Below are positions 27,004-35,576 of a stretch of 64,000 nt of DNA, in pieces. A model generated the notes under the pieces. That model ran no database searches, had not been told where the DNA came from, and saw only the letters and a program-made list of their open reading frames with translations. The position numbers were made by a program, and so were the translations under genes. Location of the stretch: positions 5,478,501 to 5,542,500 of the forward strand of contig NZ_CP042823.1 of assembly GCF_008000895.1 (NCBI RefSeq), written 5' to 3'. The stretch comes from Methylobacterium sp. WL1 (GTDB lineage: Bacteria; Pseudomonadota; Alphaproteobacteria; Rhizobiales; Beijerinckiaceae). The first letter of the stretch is position 1. Each line of letters starts with the position of its first letter.

Positions 27004-28167
27004 TTAGGCCGCCCAGACCCGCCGGTACAGCGCCTGGATCTCCTCCGCGCTCGGCTCGACCGGGTTGTTGGCGGGGGACCCGGAGGCGAGCGCCTGCGCG
27101 GCCATGGTCGGGATTAGGGCTTCCCAGCGGGCCGGGTCGATCCCGTATTCCCGGGGTCCGGGCACGTCGAGGTCGTCGTTGAGGGCCTCGAGTTCCGCCA
27201 CCAGGGCGTTGACGGCGGCCCGGTCATCGCCGTCGAGGCCGGGGATGCCCATGGCCCGGGCGCAGGCGGCGTAGCGCGCCACCGCGGCGGGGGCCGAGAA
27301 GGCCGTCACCACCGGCAGCAGCATCGCGTTCGAGAGCCCGTGCGCCACGTGGAAATGCGCGCCGATCGGCCGGCTCATGCCGTGGACCAGCGCCACCGAC
27401 GCGTTCGAGAAGGCGATGCCGGCCTGGGTCGCGCCGAGCATCATCGCCTCCCGGGCCGCCCGGTCGCTGGGGTCGGTCCAGACCCGGCGCAGGTTCGGCG
27501 CGATCAGGCGCATCGCCTGGAGCGCGAGCCCGTCCGAGAACAGGTTGGATTTGCGCGAGACGTAGGCCTCGATGGCGTGGGTCAGCGCATCGATGCCGGT
27601 ATCGGCGGAGAGGCGCTTGGGCTTGGTCAGGGTCAGTTCGTAGTCGACCAGCGCGGCCACCGGCAGGTAGGCCAGCCCGATGCAGAGCATCTTCTCGTCC
27701 GAGGTCTCGTCGGTGACGATGGTGAAGCGGGTCGCCTCCGAGCCGGTGCCGGCCGTGGTGGGGATCGCCACGATCGGCAGGCCGGGCTCGTCCTGCAGGC
27801 GGGGCGCCTTGTAGTTGCGCATGTGGCCCCCGTGGCGGCCGAGCACCGCCACCGCCTTCGCGGTGTCCATCGGGCTGCCGCCGCCGAAGCCGACCACGCA
27901 GTCGAAGTCGCCGGCCTTGAGCGCGGCGAGCGCCGCCTCCACGGAAGCCACGGTCGGGTCCGGCACGGTCTCGGAGAAGATGGTTCCGCGGGCCCCCGCG
28001 CTGGCGAGCCGTTCGAGCAGCGTGTCGGTGCGGCCGCTGCTGACGAGATAGGGGTCGGTGACCACGAAGGGGCGGGACAGGCCGAGCTGGCCCAGGATCT
28101 CCGGCAGCAGCCGCGAGGCGCCGGCGCCGATGCGCATCAGCCGCGGCAGGGCGATCGAGGCAACCAT
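27004..28167 (-). CDS. Iron-containing (group III) alcohol dehydrogenase
   Basis: 387 residues, ATG at 28167. NAD-binding motif VVGFGGGSPMDTAKAVAVLG, then IPTTAGTGSEATRFTIV, then the metal ligands D and H in GIDALTHAIEAYVS and in HGMSRPIGAHFHVAHG. Full family length. These enzymes oxidise or reduce alcohols/aldehydes or hydroxy acids; substrate unknown. It lies divergent neither from mmsA nor from the binding protein, being convergent with the latter; 88 bases separate its start from the LysR gene stop on the same strand. Confidence 0.9.
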   Translation of the reverse strand: MVASIALPRLMRIGAGASRLLPEILGQLGLSRPFVVTDPYLVSSGRTDTLLERLASAGARGTIFSETVPDPTVASVEAALAALKAGDFDCVVGFGGGSPMDTAKAVAVLGRHGGHMRNYKAPRLQDEPGLPIVAIPTTAGTGSEATRFTIVTDETSDEKMLCIGLAYLPVAALVDYELTLTKPKRLSADTGIDALTHAIEAYVSRKSNLFSDGLALQAMRLIAPNLRRVWTDPSDRAAREAMMLGATQAGIAFSNASVALVHGMSRPIGAHFHVAHGLSNAMLLPVVTAFSAPAAVARYAACARAMGIPGLDGDDRAAVNALVAELEALNDDLDVPGPREYGIDPARWEALIPTMAAQALASGSPANNPVEPSAEEIQALYRRVWAA

Positions 28168-28255
28168 GTTATTGATCCTTGGCTTAGAGACGGTTCGGGC
28201 CTTCCGGTAACTGTCGATCTTAGGACTTGGGCCGCCGCCGCGAAACCGCCGGTGC

Positions 28256-29167
28256 TTACACGGACGGCCCGGCGAACAGCGCGCCCGCCGCCTCGACCTC
28301 GCCGGCGATGAAGCCCGCCACCGCCCGGATATGGGCCGCCTTCCGGTGGTCCTCGTGGATGTGCATGTGGAACGAGCGGGTCAGCGACACCGCCCCGGGC
28401 AGGACCGGCGCCAGCCCGGGATGGGCCGCCGCGATGAAGGCCGGCAGGATGCACAAGCCGGCGCCGTTCAGGGTCGCGTGGACCTGGGCGAGCAGGTTGG
28501 TCGAGCGCAGCCGCGCCGAGACAGCCGGTTCGAGCGCGCCGAGATAGTTCAGCTCGCGCGCGAACAGCATGTCCTCGATATAGCCGACGAACGGATGCGC
28601 CGTGAGGTCCGGGATGCCGGCGATCGCGGGCGCTGCCGCGAGGTAAGCCTCGGATCCGTAGACGAACAGCCGGTAATCGGTGAGGCGGCGCGCCACCACC
28701 CGGGCCTGCTGCGGGGTCGACAGCCCGATGACGATGTCAGCCTCGCGCTTCGACAGGCTGAAGATCCGGGCTGTGGCCATGATCTCGACCTCCAGCCCCG
28801 GGTGACGCTCGGTCAGCCGGTGCATCCGCGAGGCCAGGAACACGCTGCCGAACCCGTCCGGGGCCCCGATCCGCACGGTGCCGGAGACGGATTGCGCGCC
28901 GGCCTCCGTGGCGGCGCTGGCGGACAGGAAGGCGCTCTCCATGGCCTCGGCCACGGCCATCAGGTTGGCGCCGTCCTCGGTGAGCGCGTAGCCGACGTTG
29001 CTGCGGTGGAACAGGCGGGCGCCGAGGCCTTCCTCCAGCGCGCGGATCCGACGCCCCACGGTGGTGTGCTCGGTGCCGGTCCGGGTCGCGGCGGCGCTCA
29101 GGGTGCCGGTGCGCGCCACCGCCAGGAAGAAGCGCAGATCGTCCCAGTTGCGTCCAGCCCGGCTCAT
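28256..29167 (-). CDS. LysR family transcriptional regulator
   Basis: 303 residues from the ATG at 29167. An N-terminal winged helix (WDDLRFFLAVARTGTLSAAA, TTVGRRIRALEEGLGARLFH) is followed by a substrate-binding domain (about 95-300; VSGTVRIGAPDGFGSVFLA). It is divergent from mmsA with a 119-base gap, so it likely controls the valine-degradation genes, the alcohol dehydrogenase, or both. The effector cannot be read from sequence. Confidence 0.92.
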   Translation of the reverse strand: MSRAGRNWDDLRFFLAVARTGTLSAAATRTGTEHTTVGRRIRALEEGLGARLFHRSNVGYALTEDGANLMAVAEAMESAFLSASAATEAGAQSVSGTVRIGAPDGFGSVFLASRMHRLTERHPGLEVEIMATARIFSLSKREADIVIGLSTPQQARVVARRLTDYRLFVYGSEAYLAAAPAIAGIPDLTAHPFVGYIEDMLFARELNYLGALEPAVSARLRSTNLLAQVHATLNGAGLCILPAFIAAAHPGLAPVLPGAVSLTRSFHMHIHEDHRKAAHIRAVAGFIAGEVEAAGALFAGPSV

Positions 29168-29286
29168 GGTCGCAAACCCGCTGTGCATCGATGCACGACG
29201 GATGTAAGCGCATCCGGCTTTATCGTTCAAGCGATCCTGTTAGGCTGCGCCAAAACCAAACCCAACACGACATCAGGGAGGCGCGC

Positions 29287-30783
29287 ATGCGCAAGATCGG
29301 GCACTTCATCGGCGGCCGTACCGTGGGCGGCGAGAGCGGGCGATTCGCCGACGTGTTCCACCCCTCGACCGGGGAGGTCCAGGCCCAGGTCGCGCTGGCC
29401 AGTAAGGCCGAGATGCGGGCCGCCATCGAGAACGCCGCGGCGGCTCAGCCGGCCTGGGCGGCCACCAACCCGCAGAAGCGCGCCCGGGTAATGATGCGCT
29501 TCCTGGAGCTGATCCGCGGCGAGCACGACGCGCTGGCGGAGCTGCTCGCCTCCGAGCACGGCAAGACCGTCCCCGACGCCAAGGGCGACATCCAGCGCGG
29601 CGTCGAGGTGGTCGAGTTCGCCTGCGGCATCCCGCACCTGCTCAAGGGCGAGTACACCGAGGGCGCCGGCCCCGGCATCGACGTCTACTCCCTGCGCCAG
29701 CCGCTCGGCGTCGTGGCCGGCATCACGCCGTTCAATTTCCCGGCCATGATCCCGCTGTGGAAATGCGCCCCCGCCATCGCGTGCGGCAACGCCTTCATCC
29801 TGAAGCCGTCCGAGCGCGACCCGAGCGTGCCGCTGCGCATCGCCGAGATCTTCCTGGAGGCCGGGCTGCCGCCGGGCATCCTCAACGTCGTCAACGGCGA
29901 CAAGGAAGCGGTCGACGCGATCCTCGACGACGAGGACATCCGCGCGGTGGGCTTCGTCGGCTCCTCGCAGATCGCCGAGTACATCTACGTCCGCTCCGCC
30001 CAGACGGGGAAGCGCGCCCAGTGCTTCGGCGGCGCCAAGAACCACATGATCATCATGCCGGACGCCGACATGGGGCAGGCGGTCGATGCGCTGATCGGCG
30101 CCGGCTACGGCTCGGCCGGCGAGCGCTGCATGGCGATCTCGGTGGCGGTGCCGGTGGGCGAGGCCACCGCCGACCGCCTGATGGAGAAGCTGATCCCGCG
30201 GGTCGAGTCACTCAAGATCGGCCCGTCGCATGACGGCTCGGCCGATTACGGCCCGCTGGTCACAGCCGAGGCGGTCCGGAAGGTCGCGGGATACATCGAC
30301 CAGGGCGTCGCCGAGGGCGCGCATCTGGCCGTCGACGGCCGCGGCTTCAAGCTCCAGGGCTACGAGAACGGCTTCTACATGGGCGGCTCGCTGTTCGACC
30401 GCGTCACCCCCGACATGACGATCTACAAGGAGGAGATCTTCGGTCCGGTCCTCTCGGTGGTGCGGGCGCAGAACTACGAGGAGGCGCTGGCGCTGCCCTC
30501 GACCCATCAGTACGGCAACGGCGTCGCGATCTTCACCCAGGACGGCGACGCGGCGCGCGACTTCACCGCCCGGGTCAACGTCGGCATGGTCGGCGTCAAC
30601 GTGCCGATCCCGGTCCCGATCGCCTACCACACCTTCGGCGGCTGGAAGCGCTCGGGCTTCGGCGACCTGAACCAGCACGGGCCGGACTCGATCCGCTTCT
30701 ACACCAAGACCAAGACCGTCACGCAGCGCTGGCCGAGCGGCATCAAGAGCGGGGCAGAGTTCTCCATCCCGACGATGCGGTAG
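29287..30783 (+). CDS. mmsA: Methylmalonate-semialdehyde dehydrogenase (CoA-acylating)
   Basis: 498 residues, ATG at 29287 with AGGGAGG just upstream. Aldehyde dehydrogenase fold starting IGHFIGGRTVGGESGRFADV, NAD-binding GFVGSSQIAEYIYVRSA, and the catalytic cysteine in AGERCMAISVAVPVGE, the form typical of MmsA; ITPFNFPAMIPLWKCAPAIA is also family-specific. It converts methylmalonate semialdehyde to propionyl-CoA in valine degradation (and malonate semialdehyde to acetyl-CoA). It opens the cluster with acyl-CoA dehydrogenase, HIBCH and mmsB. Confidence 0.95.
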   Translation: MRKIGHFIGGRTVGGESGRFADVFHPSTGEVQAQVALASKAEMRAAIENAAAAQPAWAATNPQKRARVMMRFLELIRGEHDALAELLASEHGKTVPDAKGDIQRGVEVVEFACGIPHLLKGEYTEGAGPGIDVYSLRQPLGVVAGITPFNFPAMIPLWKCAPAIACGNAFILKPSERDPSVPLRIAEIFLEAGLPPGILNVVNGDKEAVDAILDDEDIRAVGFVGSSQIAEYIYVRSAQTGKRAQCFGGAKNHMIIMPDADMGQAVDALIGAGYGSAGERCMAISVAVPVGEATADRLMEKLIPRVESLKIGPSHDGSADYGPLVTAEAVRKVAGYIDQGVAEGAHLAVDGRGFKLQGYENGFYMGGSLFDRVTPDMTIYKEEIFGPVLSVVRAQNYEEALALPSTHQYGNGVAIFTQDGDAARDFTARVNVGMVGVNVPIPVPIAYHTFGGWKRSGFGDLNQHGPDSIRFYTKTKTVTQRWPSGIKSGAEFSIPTMR

Positions 30784-30793
30784 GGGCATTTCA

Positions 30794-30978
30794 ACCCTCC
30801 CCCCTCTGCGGGGGAGGGTGCCGCGCGGAGGCGCGGCGGGAGAGGGGCAACGCGACGGTGCAGGATCTCGCGCCCGTCGCGACCTGTCCGGAAACGTCGC
30901 TCCCCTCTTGCGGGACTTCGTCCCGACCCGACCCCTGCTGACGCAGGGGCCACCCTCCCCCGCAGAGGAGGAGGGAAG
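30794..30978 (+). repeat. Long intergenic inverted repeat, family B, copy 2
   Basis: Fills most of the gap between mmsA and the acyl-CoA dehydrogenase. Outer arms CCCTCCCCCCTCTGCGGGGG and CACCCTCCCCCGCAGAGGAG pair with each other, and inner motifs GGGAGAGGGGCAACG and GTCGCTCCCCTCTTGCGGG match copy 1. Being inside a co-directional cluster it could weaken read-through or stabilise the upstream mRNA. Confidence 0.7.
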
Positions 30979-31008
30979 CGTCCGTTCTGACCTATTGGAG
31001 TGATGCCC

Positions 31009-32151
31009 ATGAGTTTCGGGCTCGATGAGGACCGGACCGCGATCCGCGAGATGGCGCTCGGCTTCGCGGCCGAGCACATCGCGCCGCATGCCCTGGACTG
31101 GGACAGGGACAAGACCTTCCCGGTCGAGACCCTGCGGGCCGCCGCGGCGCTCGGCATGGCCGGCATCTACGTCCGCGAGGATGTCGGCGGCTCGGGCCTG
31201 TCGCGGCTCGACGCCGCCCTGATCTTCGAGGCGCTGAGCACCGGCTGCCCGACCGTGGCGGCGTTCCTGTCGATCCACAACATGTGCGCCTGGATGATCG
31301 ACGCCTACGGCGACGCGGACCAGCGCCGGCGCTGGATTCCGGGCCTGATGGGCATGGAGACGATCGCCAGCTACTGCCTGACCGAGCCGGGCTCGGGCTC
31401 GGACGCGGCGGCGCTGCGCACCCGCGCCGAGCGGGACGGCGACGATTACGTGCTGACCGGCGAGAAGCAGTTCATCTCGGGCGCCGGCGTCAGCGACCTC
31501 TACGTCTGCATGGTCCGCACCGGCGAGGCGGGGCCGAAGGGCATCTCGGCGATCGTGGTCGAGAAGGGGACACCCGGCCTCTCCTTCGGCGCGGAGGAGC
31601 GCAAGATGGGCTGGAACGCCCAGCCGACCCGGGCCGTGCGGTTCGACGGCTGCCGGGTCCCGGTGGCCAACCGCCTGGGCGCGGAGGGCCAGGGCTTCCG
31701 CATCGCCATGAGCGGCCTCGACGGCGGCCGGCTCAACATCGCGGCTTGCGCGCTGGGCGGCGCCCAGTCGGCCCTCGACAAGAGCCTGGCCTACATGGCC
31801 GACCGGCGCGCCTTCGGGGCGAAGCTCACAGACTTCCAGGCGCTCCAGTTCCGGCTGGCCGACATGGCCACGTCGCTGGAAGTCTCGCGCACCTTCCTGC
31901 GCCACGCCGCCGCGGCGCTCGACGCCAAGGATCCGGCCGCCACGCAGCTCTGCGCCATGGCCAAGCGCCACGTGACGGATGCCGCCTTCGAGGTCGCGAA
32001 CCAGGCCCTGCAGCTCCACGGCGGTTACGGCTATCTCGCCGAGTACGGCATCGAGAAGATCGTCCGCGACCTGCGGGTGCACCAGATCCTCGAAGGCACC
32101 AACGAGATCATGCGGGTGATCATCGCCCGCGCGCTGACCGGGGGACGCTGA
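31009..32151 (+). CDS. Acyl-CoA dehydrogenase, probably isobutyryl-CoA dehydrogenase
   Basis: 380 residues from the ATG at 31009, 8 bases after GGAG; another ATG at 31003 is too close to it. Acyl-CoA dehydrogenase N-terminal, middle (YCLTEPGSGSDAAALRT, FISGAGVSDLYVCMVRTG) and C-terminal domains. The catalytic glutamate is in HQILEGTNEIMRVI. Similarity of the TEPGSGSDAAALRT and GWNAQPTR segments to ACAD8, and the neighbours, favour isobutyryl-CoA to methacrylyl-CoA, the FAD step of valine degradation. Its stop overlaps the next gene (TGATG). Confidence 0.88.
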   Translation: MSFGLDEDRTAIREMALGFAAEHIAPHALDWDRDKTFPVETLRAAAALGMAGIYVREDVGGSGLSRLDAALIFEALSTGCPTVAAFLSIHNMCAWMIDAYGDADQRRRWIPGLMGMETIASYCLTEPGSGSDAAALRTRAERDGDDYVLTGEKQFISGAGVSDLYVCMVRTGEAGPKGISAIVVEKGTPGLSFGAEERKMGWNAQPTRAVRFDGCRVPVANRLGAEGQGFRIAMSGLDGGRLNIAACALGGAQSALDKSLAYMADRRAFGAKLTDFQALQFRLADMATSLEVSRTFLRHAAAALDAKDPAATQLCAMAKRHVTDAAFEVANQALQLHGGYGYLAEYGIEKIVRDLRVHQILEGTNEIMRVIIARALTGGR

Positions 32152-33212
32152 TGAGCGATGTGATCGTCGAGCGCGTCGGCGCGCTGGGGCGCCTGCGCCT
32201 CGACCGGCCGAAGGCCCTGAACGCCCTGACCCACGGCATGGTCCTGGAGATCGACGCCGCCTTGAACCAGTTCTCCGCCGATCCCGGCATCGCCGCGGTG
32301 CTGCTCACCGGCGAGGGCGAGCGCGGTCTGTGTGCCGGCGGCGACCTGCGCGGCCTCTACGATAACGCCGGCACCGCCTTCGCCGAAGCCTTCTGGCGGG
32401 ACGAGTACCGGCTGGATTCCCGCATCGCCGCCTATGAAAAACCGTTCGTGGCGGTGATGGACGGCATCACCATGGGCGGCGGCGTCGGCCTCGCGGGGCA
32501 TGCCGCCCACCGGATCGTCACCGAGCGCTCGCGCGTGGCCATGCCGGAGACCGGCATCGGCTACCTGCCGGATGTCGGCGGCACTTGGCTGCTGCCCCGG
32601 GCGCCCGGACAGGTCGGCACCTATCTCGGCCTGACCGGAGAGCCGGTCGGCGCCGCCGATGCGATTTACTGCGGGCTCGCCGACCTGCTGGTGCCCGTGC
32701 AGGCGCTGCCCGACCTGATCGACGCGCTGTCGGCTCTGCAGCCCGAGGCCGGCGACGCGGGCGTGCGCGACGTGCTCGGCCGGTTGGCGCGCGACCCCGG
32801 CGAACCGCCCCTGGCGCAGCATCGCGCACTCATCGACCGGTGCTTCGCCTTCGACATGGTCGACGAGATCCTGTCTGCCCTGGCGGCGGACGGCTCGTAT
32901 TTCGCGGCGGCGGCCCGGAAGACCCTGCTGGCCAAGTCCCCGTCGAGCCTGGTCCTGACTCTCTGCCTGCTGCGCCTCGGCCGGCGCTCGCCCAACCTCG
33001 AAGCCTGTCTGGAGCGCGAGTTCCACGCCTCGCTGGCGCTGCTGGAGGAGGGCGATTTCCGCGAGGGCATCCGCGCGGCGGTGATCGACAAGGACAAGTC
33101 TCCACGCTGGAACCCGCCGCGCCTCGACGCGGTCGATCCGGCCTGCATCGCCCGCTGGCTGGAGACGCGGGCGGACCCGGTTTTTCCGGGCTCGCGCACG
33201 GGGCCGGTGTGA
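32151..33212 (+). CDS. 3-hydroxyisobutyryl-CoA hydrolase (HIBCH)
   Basis: 353 residues, ATG at 32151 overlapping the stop of the dehydrogenase gene. Crotonase fold of the HIBCH subgroup: FRPKALNAL-type start (LDRPKALNALTHGMV), GLCAGGDLRGLYD, DGITMGGGVGLAGH and MPETGIGYLPDVGGTWLLPR, with a long C-terminal helical region ending in DKDKSPRWNPPRLDAV, which is diagnostic for HIBCH. It releases 3-hydroxyisobutyrate from its CoA ester, giving the substrate for MmsB. Confidence 0.92.
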   Translation: MSDVIVERVGALGRLRLDRPKALNALTHGMVLEIDAALNQFSADPGIAAVLLTGEGERGLCAGGDLRGLYDNAGTAFAEAFWRDEYRLDSRIAAYEKPFVAVMDGITMGGGVGLAGHAAHRIVTERSRVAMPETGIGYLPDVGGTWLLPRAPGQVGTYLGLTGEPVGAADAIYCGLADLLVPVQALPDLIDALSALQPEAGDAGVRDVLGRLARDPGEPPLAQHRALIDRCFAFDMVDEILSALAADGSYFAAAARKTLLAKSPSSLVLTLCLLRLGRRSPNLEACLEREFHASLALLEEGDFREGIRAAVIDKDKSPRWNPPRLDAVDPACIARWLETRADPVFPGSRTGPV

Positions 33213-33237
33213 TGTGAGCGCGGCCTCTGCCACCACC

Positions 33238-33361
33238 CACCTCACCCTTAAGGTGCCCAGCGATCCATAGGATCGCCGGGCCTCGAAGGAGCCCTCCAGT
33301 CGCCGCGCGATCCCTGGAGCCCTCCTTCGAGGCGGCTTCGCCGCACCTCAGGATGAGGGGA
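33238..33361 (+). repeat. Intergenic palindromic repeat, family C, copy 1
   Basis: Contains CCTCGAAGGAGCCCTCCAGT and its inverse AGCCCTCCTTCGAGGCGGC, then GCACCTCAGGATGAGGGG, the end motif shared with 58208-58272. Imperfect long inverted repeat between the HIBCH and mmsB genes; found in many copies in genomes of this group as far as I recall. Confidence 0.65.
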
Positions 33362-33398
33362 TGGTTGGGGGGGGCAGTAACAAGCGAACGGGAGGGGT

Positions 33399-34295
33399 AT
33401 GATGGCACAGACCATCGGGTTCATCGGTCTCGGAAACATGGGCGGCCCCATGGCGGCCAATCTCGTGAAGGCGGGGCACACGGTGCGCGGGTTCGACCTC
33501 GCGCCGGCCTCCCTGGAGGCGGCCCGTGCCGCGGGGATCGCGGTGGCGGGCTCGGCCCTGGAGGCCGCCGAGGGCGCGGAGGTGGTGGTCACCATGCTGC
33601 CCGCCGGGCGTCACGTGGTCGAGGTCTGGACCCAGCTCGCCGACGCCCTGCCGGCCGGCACCCTGCTGATCGATTCCTCGACCGTGGACGTCGAGAGTTC
33701 GCGCAAGGCCCACGGCCTCGCCGAGGCGCGCGGCTGCCTCTCCGTGGATGCGCCGGTCTCCGGCGGCACCGGGGGCGCCAAGGCCGGGACGCTGACCTTC
33801 ATGGCCGGCGGCAGCGAGGACGCCTTCGGACGTGCCGAGCCGCTGCTCAAGGCCATGGGCAAGAACGTGTTCCATTGCGGCGCGGCCGGCGCCGGGCAGG
33901 CGGCCAAGATCTGCAACAACATGATCCTCGGGATCTCGATGATCGGCGTCAGCGAGGCTTTCGCGCTGGGCGAGAAGCTCGGGCTGTCGCATCAGGCGCT
34001 CTACGACGTCGCCTCGGTCTCCTCCGGCCAGTGCTGGTCGCTGACCACCTATTGCCCGGTCCCGGGCCCGGTGCCGACCTCGCCGGCGAATTCCGGCTAC
34101 AAGCCGGGCTTCGCCGCCGCGCTGATGCTCAAGGATCTCCGGCTGGCGCAGGCCGCCGCCCTCGCATCGGGGGCCGCGACGCCGCTGGGCGCCGAGGCCG
34201 CACAGATCTACGGTCTGTTCGAGGGCCTCGGCCACGGGGGAGAGGACTTTTCCGCGATCATCCGTATGCTTCGCGGATCGGGGAGTGAGTCGTGA
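33399..34295 (+). CDS. mmsB: 3-hydroxyisobutyrate dehydrogenase
   Basis: 298 residues, ATG at 33399 (a second ATG at 33402 has better spacing from GGAGG). NAD-binding [20 protein letters not shown], substrate-binding [19 protein letters not shown], catalytic lysine in [15 protein letters not shown] and KDLRLAQ near the end. It oxidises 3-hydroxyisobutyrate to methylmalonate semialdehyde, the MmsA substrate, completing the valine route. The stop codon overlaps the start of the enoyl-CoA hydratase gene. Confidence 0.95.
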   Translation: MMAQTIGFIGLGNMGGPMAANLVKAGHTVRGFDLAPASLEAARAAGIAVAGSALEAAEGAEVVVTMLPAGRHVVEVWTQLADALPAGTLLIDSSTVDVESSRKAHGLAEARGCLSVDAPVSGGTGGAKAGTLTFMAGGSEDAFGRAEPLLKAMGKNVFHCGAAGAGQAAKICNNMILGISMIGVSEAFALGEKLGLSHQALYDVASVSSGQCWSLTTYCPVPGPVPTSPANSGYKPGFAAALMLKDLRLAQAAALASGAATPLGAEAAQIYGLFEGLGHGGEDFSAIIRMLRGSGSES

Positions 34296-35071
34296 TGGAC
34301 GCGTACGAGACGATCCTGACGGAGACGCGCGGGCGGGTCCTGCTCATCACCCTCAACCGCCCGAAGGCGCTCAACGCCATCAACGCGCAGCTCACCCGTG
34401 AGGTGATCCGGGCCGCGACCGAGGCGGATGCCGATCCGGGCGTCGGCTGCATCGTCATCACCGGTTCGGCCAAGGCCTTCGCGGCGGGCGCCGACATCAA
34501 GGAGATGCAGCACGCGACCTACGCCGAGATGTATGCGCAAGACCGCTTCGCCGACTGGGAGCGGTTCACGTCCGTGCGCACGCCGATCGTCGCCGCGGTG
34601 GCGGGCTACGCGCTCGGCGGCGGCTGCGAACTCGCCATGATGTGCGACTTCATCCTGGCCGCCGACACGGCGCAGTTCGGCCAGCCCGAGATCAAGCTCG
34701 GCGTCATGCCGGGGATCGGCGGCAGCCAGCGGCTCACGCGGTTCGTCGGCAAGTCGAAGGCCATGGAGATGTGCCTGACCGGCCGGATGATGGATTCCGC
34801 CGAGGCCGAGCGCGCCGGCCTGGTCTCGCGGGTGGTCCCGGCGGACCGGCTGCTCGACGAGGCGCTCAAGGCGGCCGAGATCATCGCGTCCATGTCGCTG
34901 CCGATCGCCATGATGACCAAGGAGGCGGTCAACCGCTCGTACGAGACCACGCTGACCGAGGGCGTGCGCTTCGAGCGCCGGGTCTTCCACGCGATGTTCG
35001 CCACCCAGGACCAGAAGGAGGGCATGGCCGCCTTCGTGGAGAAGCGGCCGGCCCGGTTCGAGAACACCTGA
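34295..35071 (+). CDS. Enoyl-CoA hydratase
   Basis: 258 residues from the ATG at 34295, which overlaps the mmsB stop (TGATG). Crotonase fold: [14 protein letters not shown], oxyanion-hole motif [10 protein letters not shown], the catalytic glutamates in [14 protein letters not shown] and [20 protein letters not shown]. Close to classical short-chain enoyl-CoA hydratases (EchA/FadB1 type). In this cluster it would hydrate methacrylyl-CoA to 3-hydroxyisobutyryl-CoA, the step between the dehydrogenase and HIBCH. Confidence 0.93.
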   Translation: MDAYETILTETRGRVLLITLNRPKALNAINAQLTREVIRAATEADADPGVGCIVITGSAKAFAAGADIKEMQHATYAEMYAQDRFADWERFTSVRTPIVAAVAGYALGGGCELAMMCDFILAADTAQFGQPEIKLGVMPGIGGSQRLTRFVGKSKAMEMCLTGRMMDSAEAERAGLVSRVVPADRLLDEALKAAEIIASMSLPIAMMTKEAVNRSYETTLTEGVRFERRVFHAMFATQDQKEGMAAFVEKRPARFENT

Positions 35072-35084
35072 GCGAGGATGGGCG

Positions 35085-35522
35085 ATGGACGTCCTGGACC
35101 GCGATAGCGAAGCGCGCTTCGAGATGGCGTTCCCACGCGCGATCGTTGCCCAGAAGGCGCGCGGGCGCGAGGAGACCATCAACGAGCATCTCGTGACGCT
35201 GTTGGCCTTCGACGTGGCTCCGGAGACCCGGGCGGTCTGGCGCAAGGAGCTGGTCCGGCACTTCCGGTTCCTGGCGGCGCTGCGGGTCAAGCCCGGCGCG
35301 AGCCTCGTCCCGGCGCGGGACTGGTGGGCCTGGCTCTATGCCGACCCGTTCGAGAACAACGAGACCGGCTACACGGCCGGCCTGATCGGGCTCAACGCTG
35401 ACGACTTTCCCCGCAACGGCCGCGCGGTGGAGGCGATCGCCGAGGAGATCCGCCATTTCCACGCCGGCATGGTGCAGCGCCTCGCGCGCGGCCAGGCCGG
35501 CGAGGACCTGATTCCCGCCTGA
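35085..35522 (+). CDS. Conserved hypothetical protein in the valine cluster
   Basis: 145 residues, ATG at 35085, 13 bases after the hydratase gene. No signal peptide or membrane segment. Rich in Arg and Trp, with WWAWLYADPFENNETGYTAG in the middle and a C-terminal helix IAEEIRHFHAGMVQRLARGQ. I do not recognise a family. Its tight position suggests co-expression with the hydratase and the synthetase that follows 54 bases later. Confidence 0.65.
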   Translation: MDVLDRDSEARFEMAFPRAIVAQKARGREETINEHLVTLLAFDVAPETRAVWRKELVRHFRFLAALRVKPGASLVPARDWWAWLYADPFENNETGYTAGLIGLNADDFPRNGRAVEAIAEEIRHFHAGMVQRLARGQAGEDLIPA

Positions 35523-35576
35523 GGGCGGGATGCGGTCGGATCTGCCGGCCGAACAAGAACGACGGGGGGAACGACC

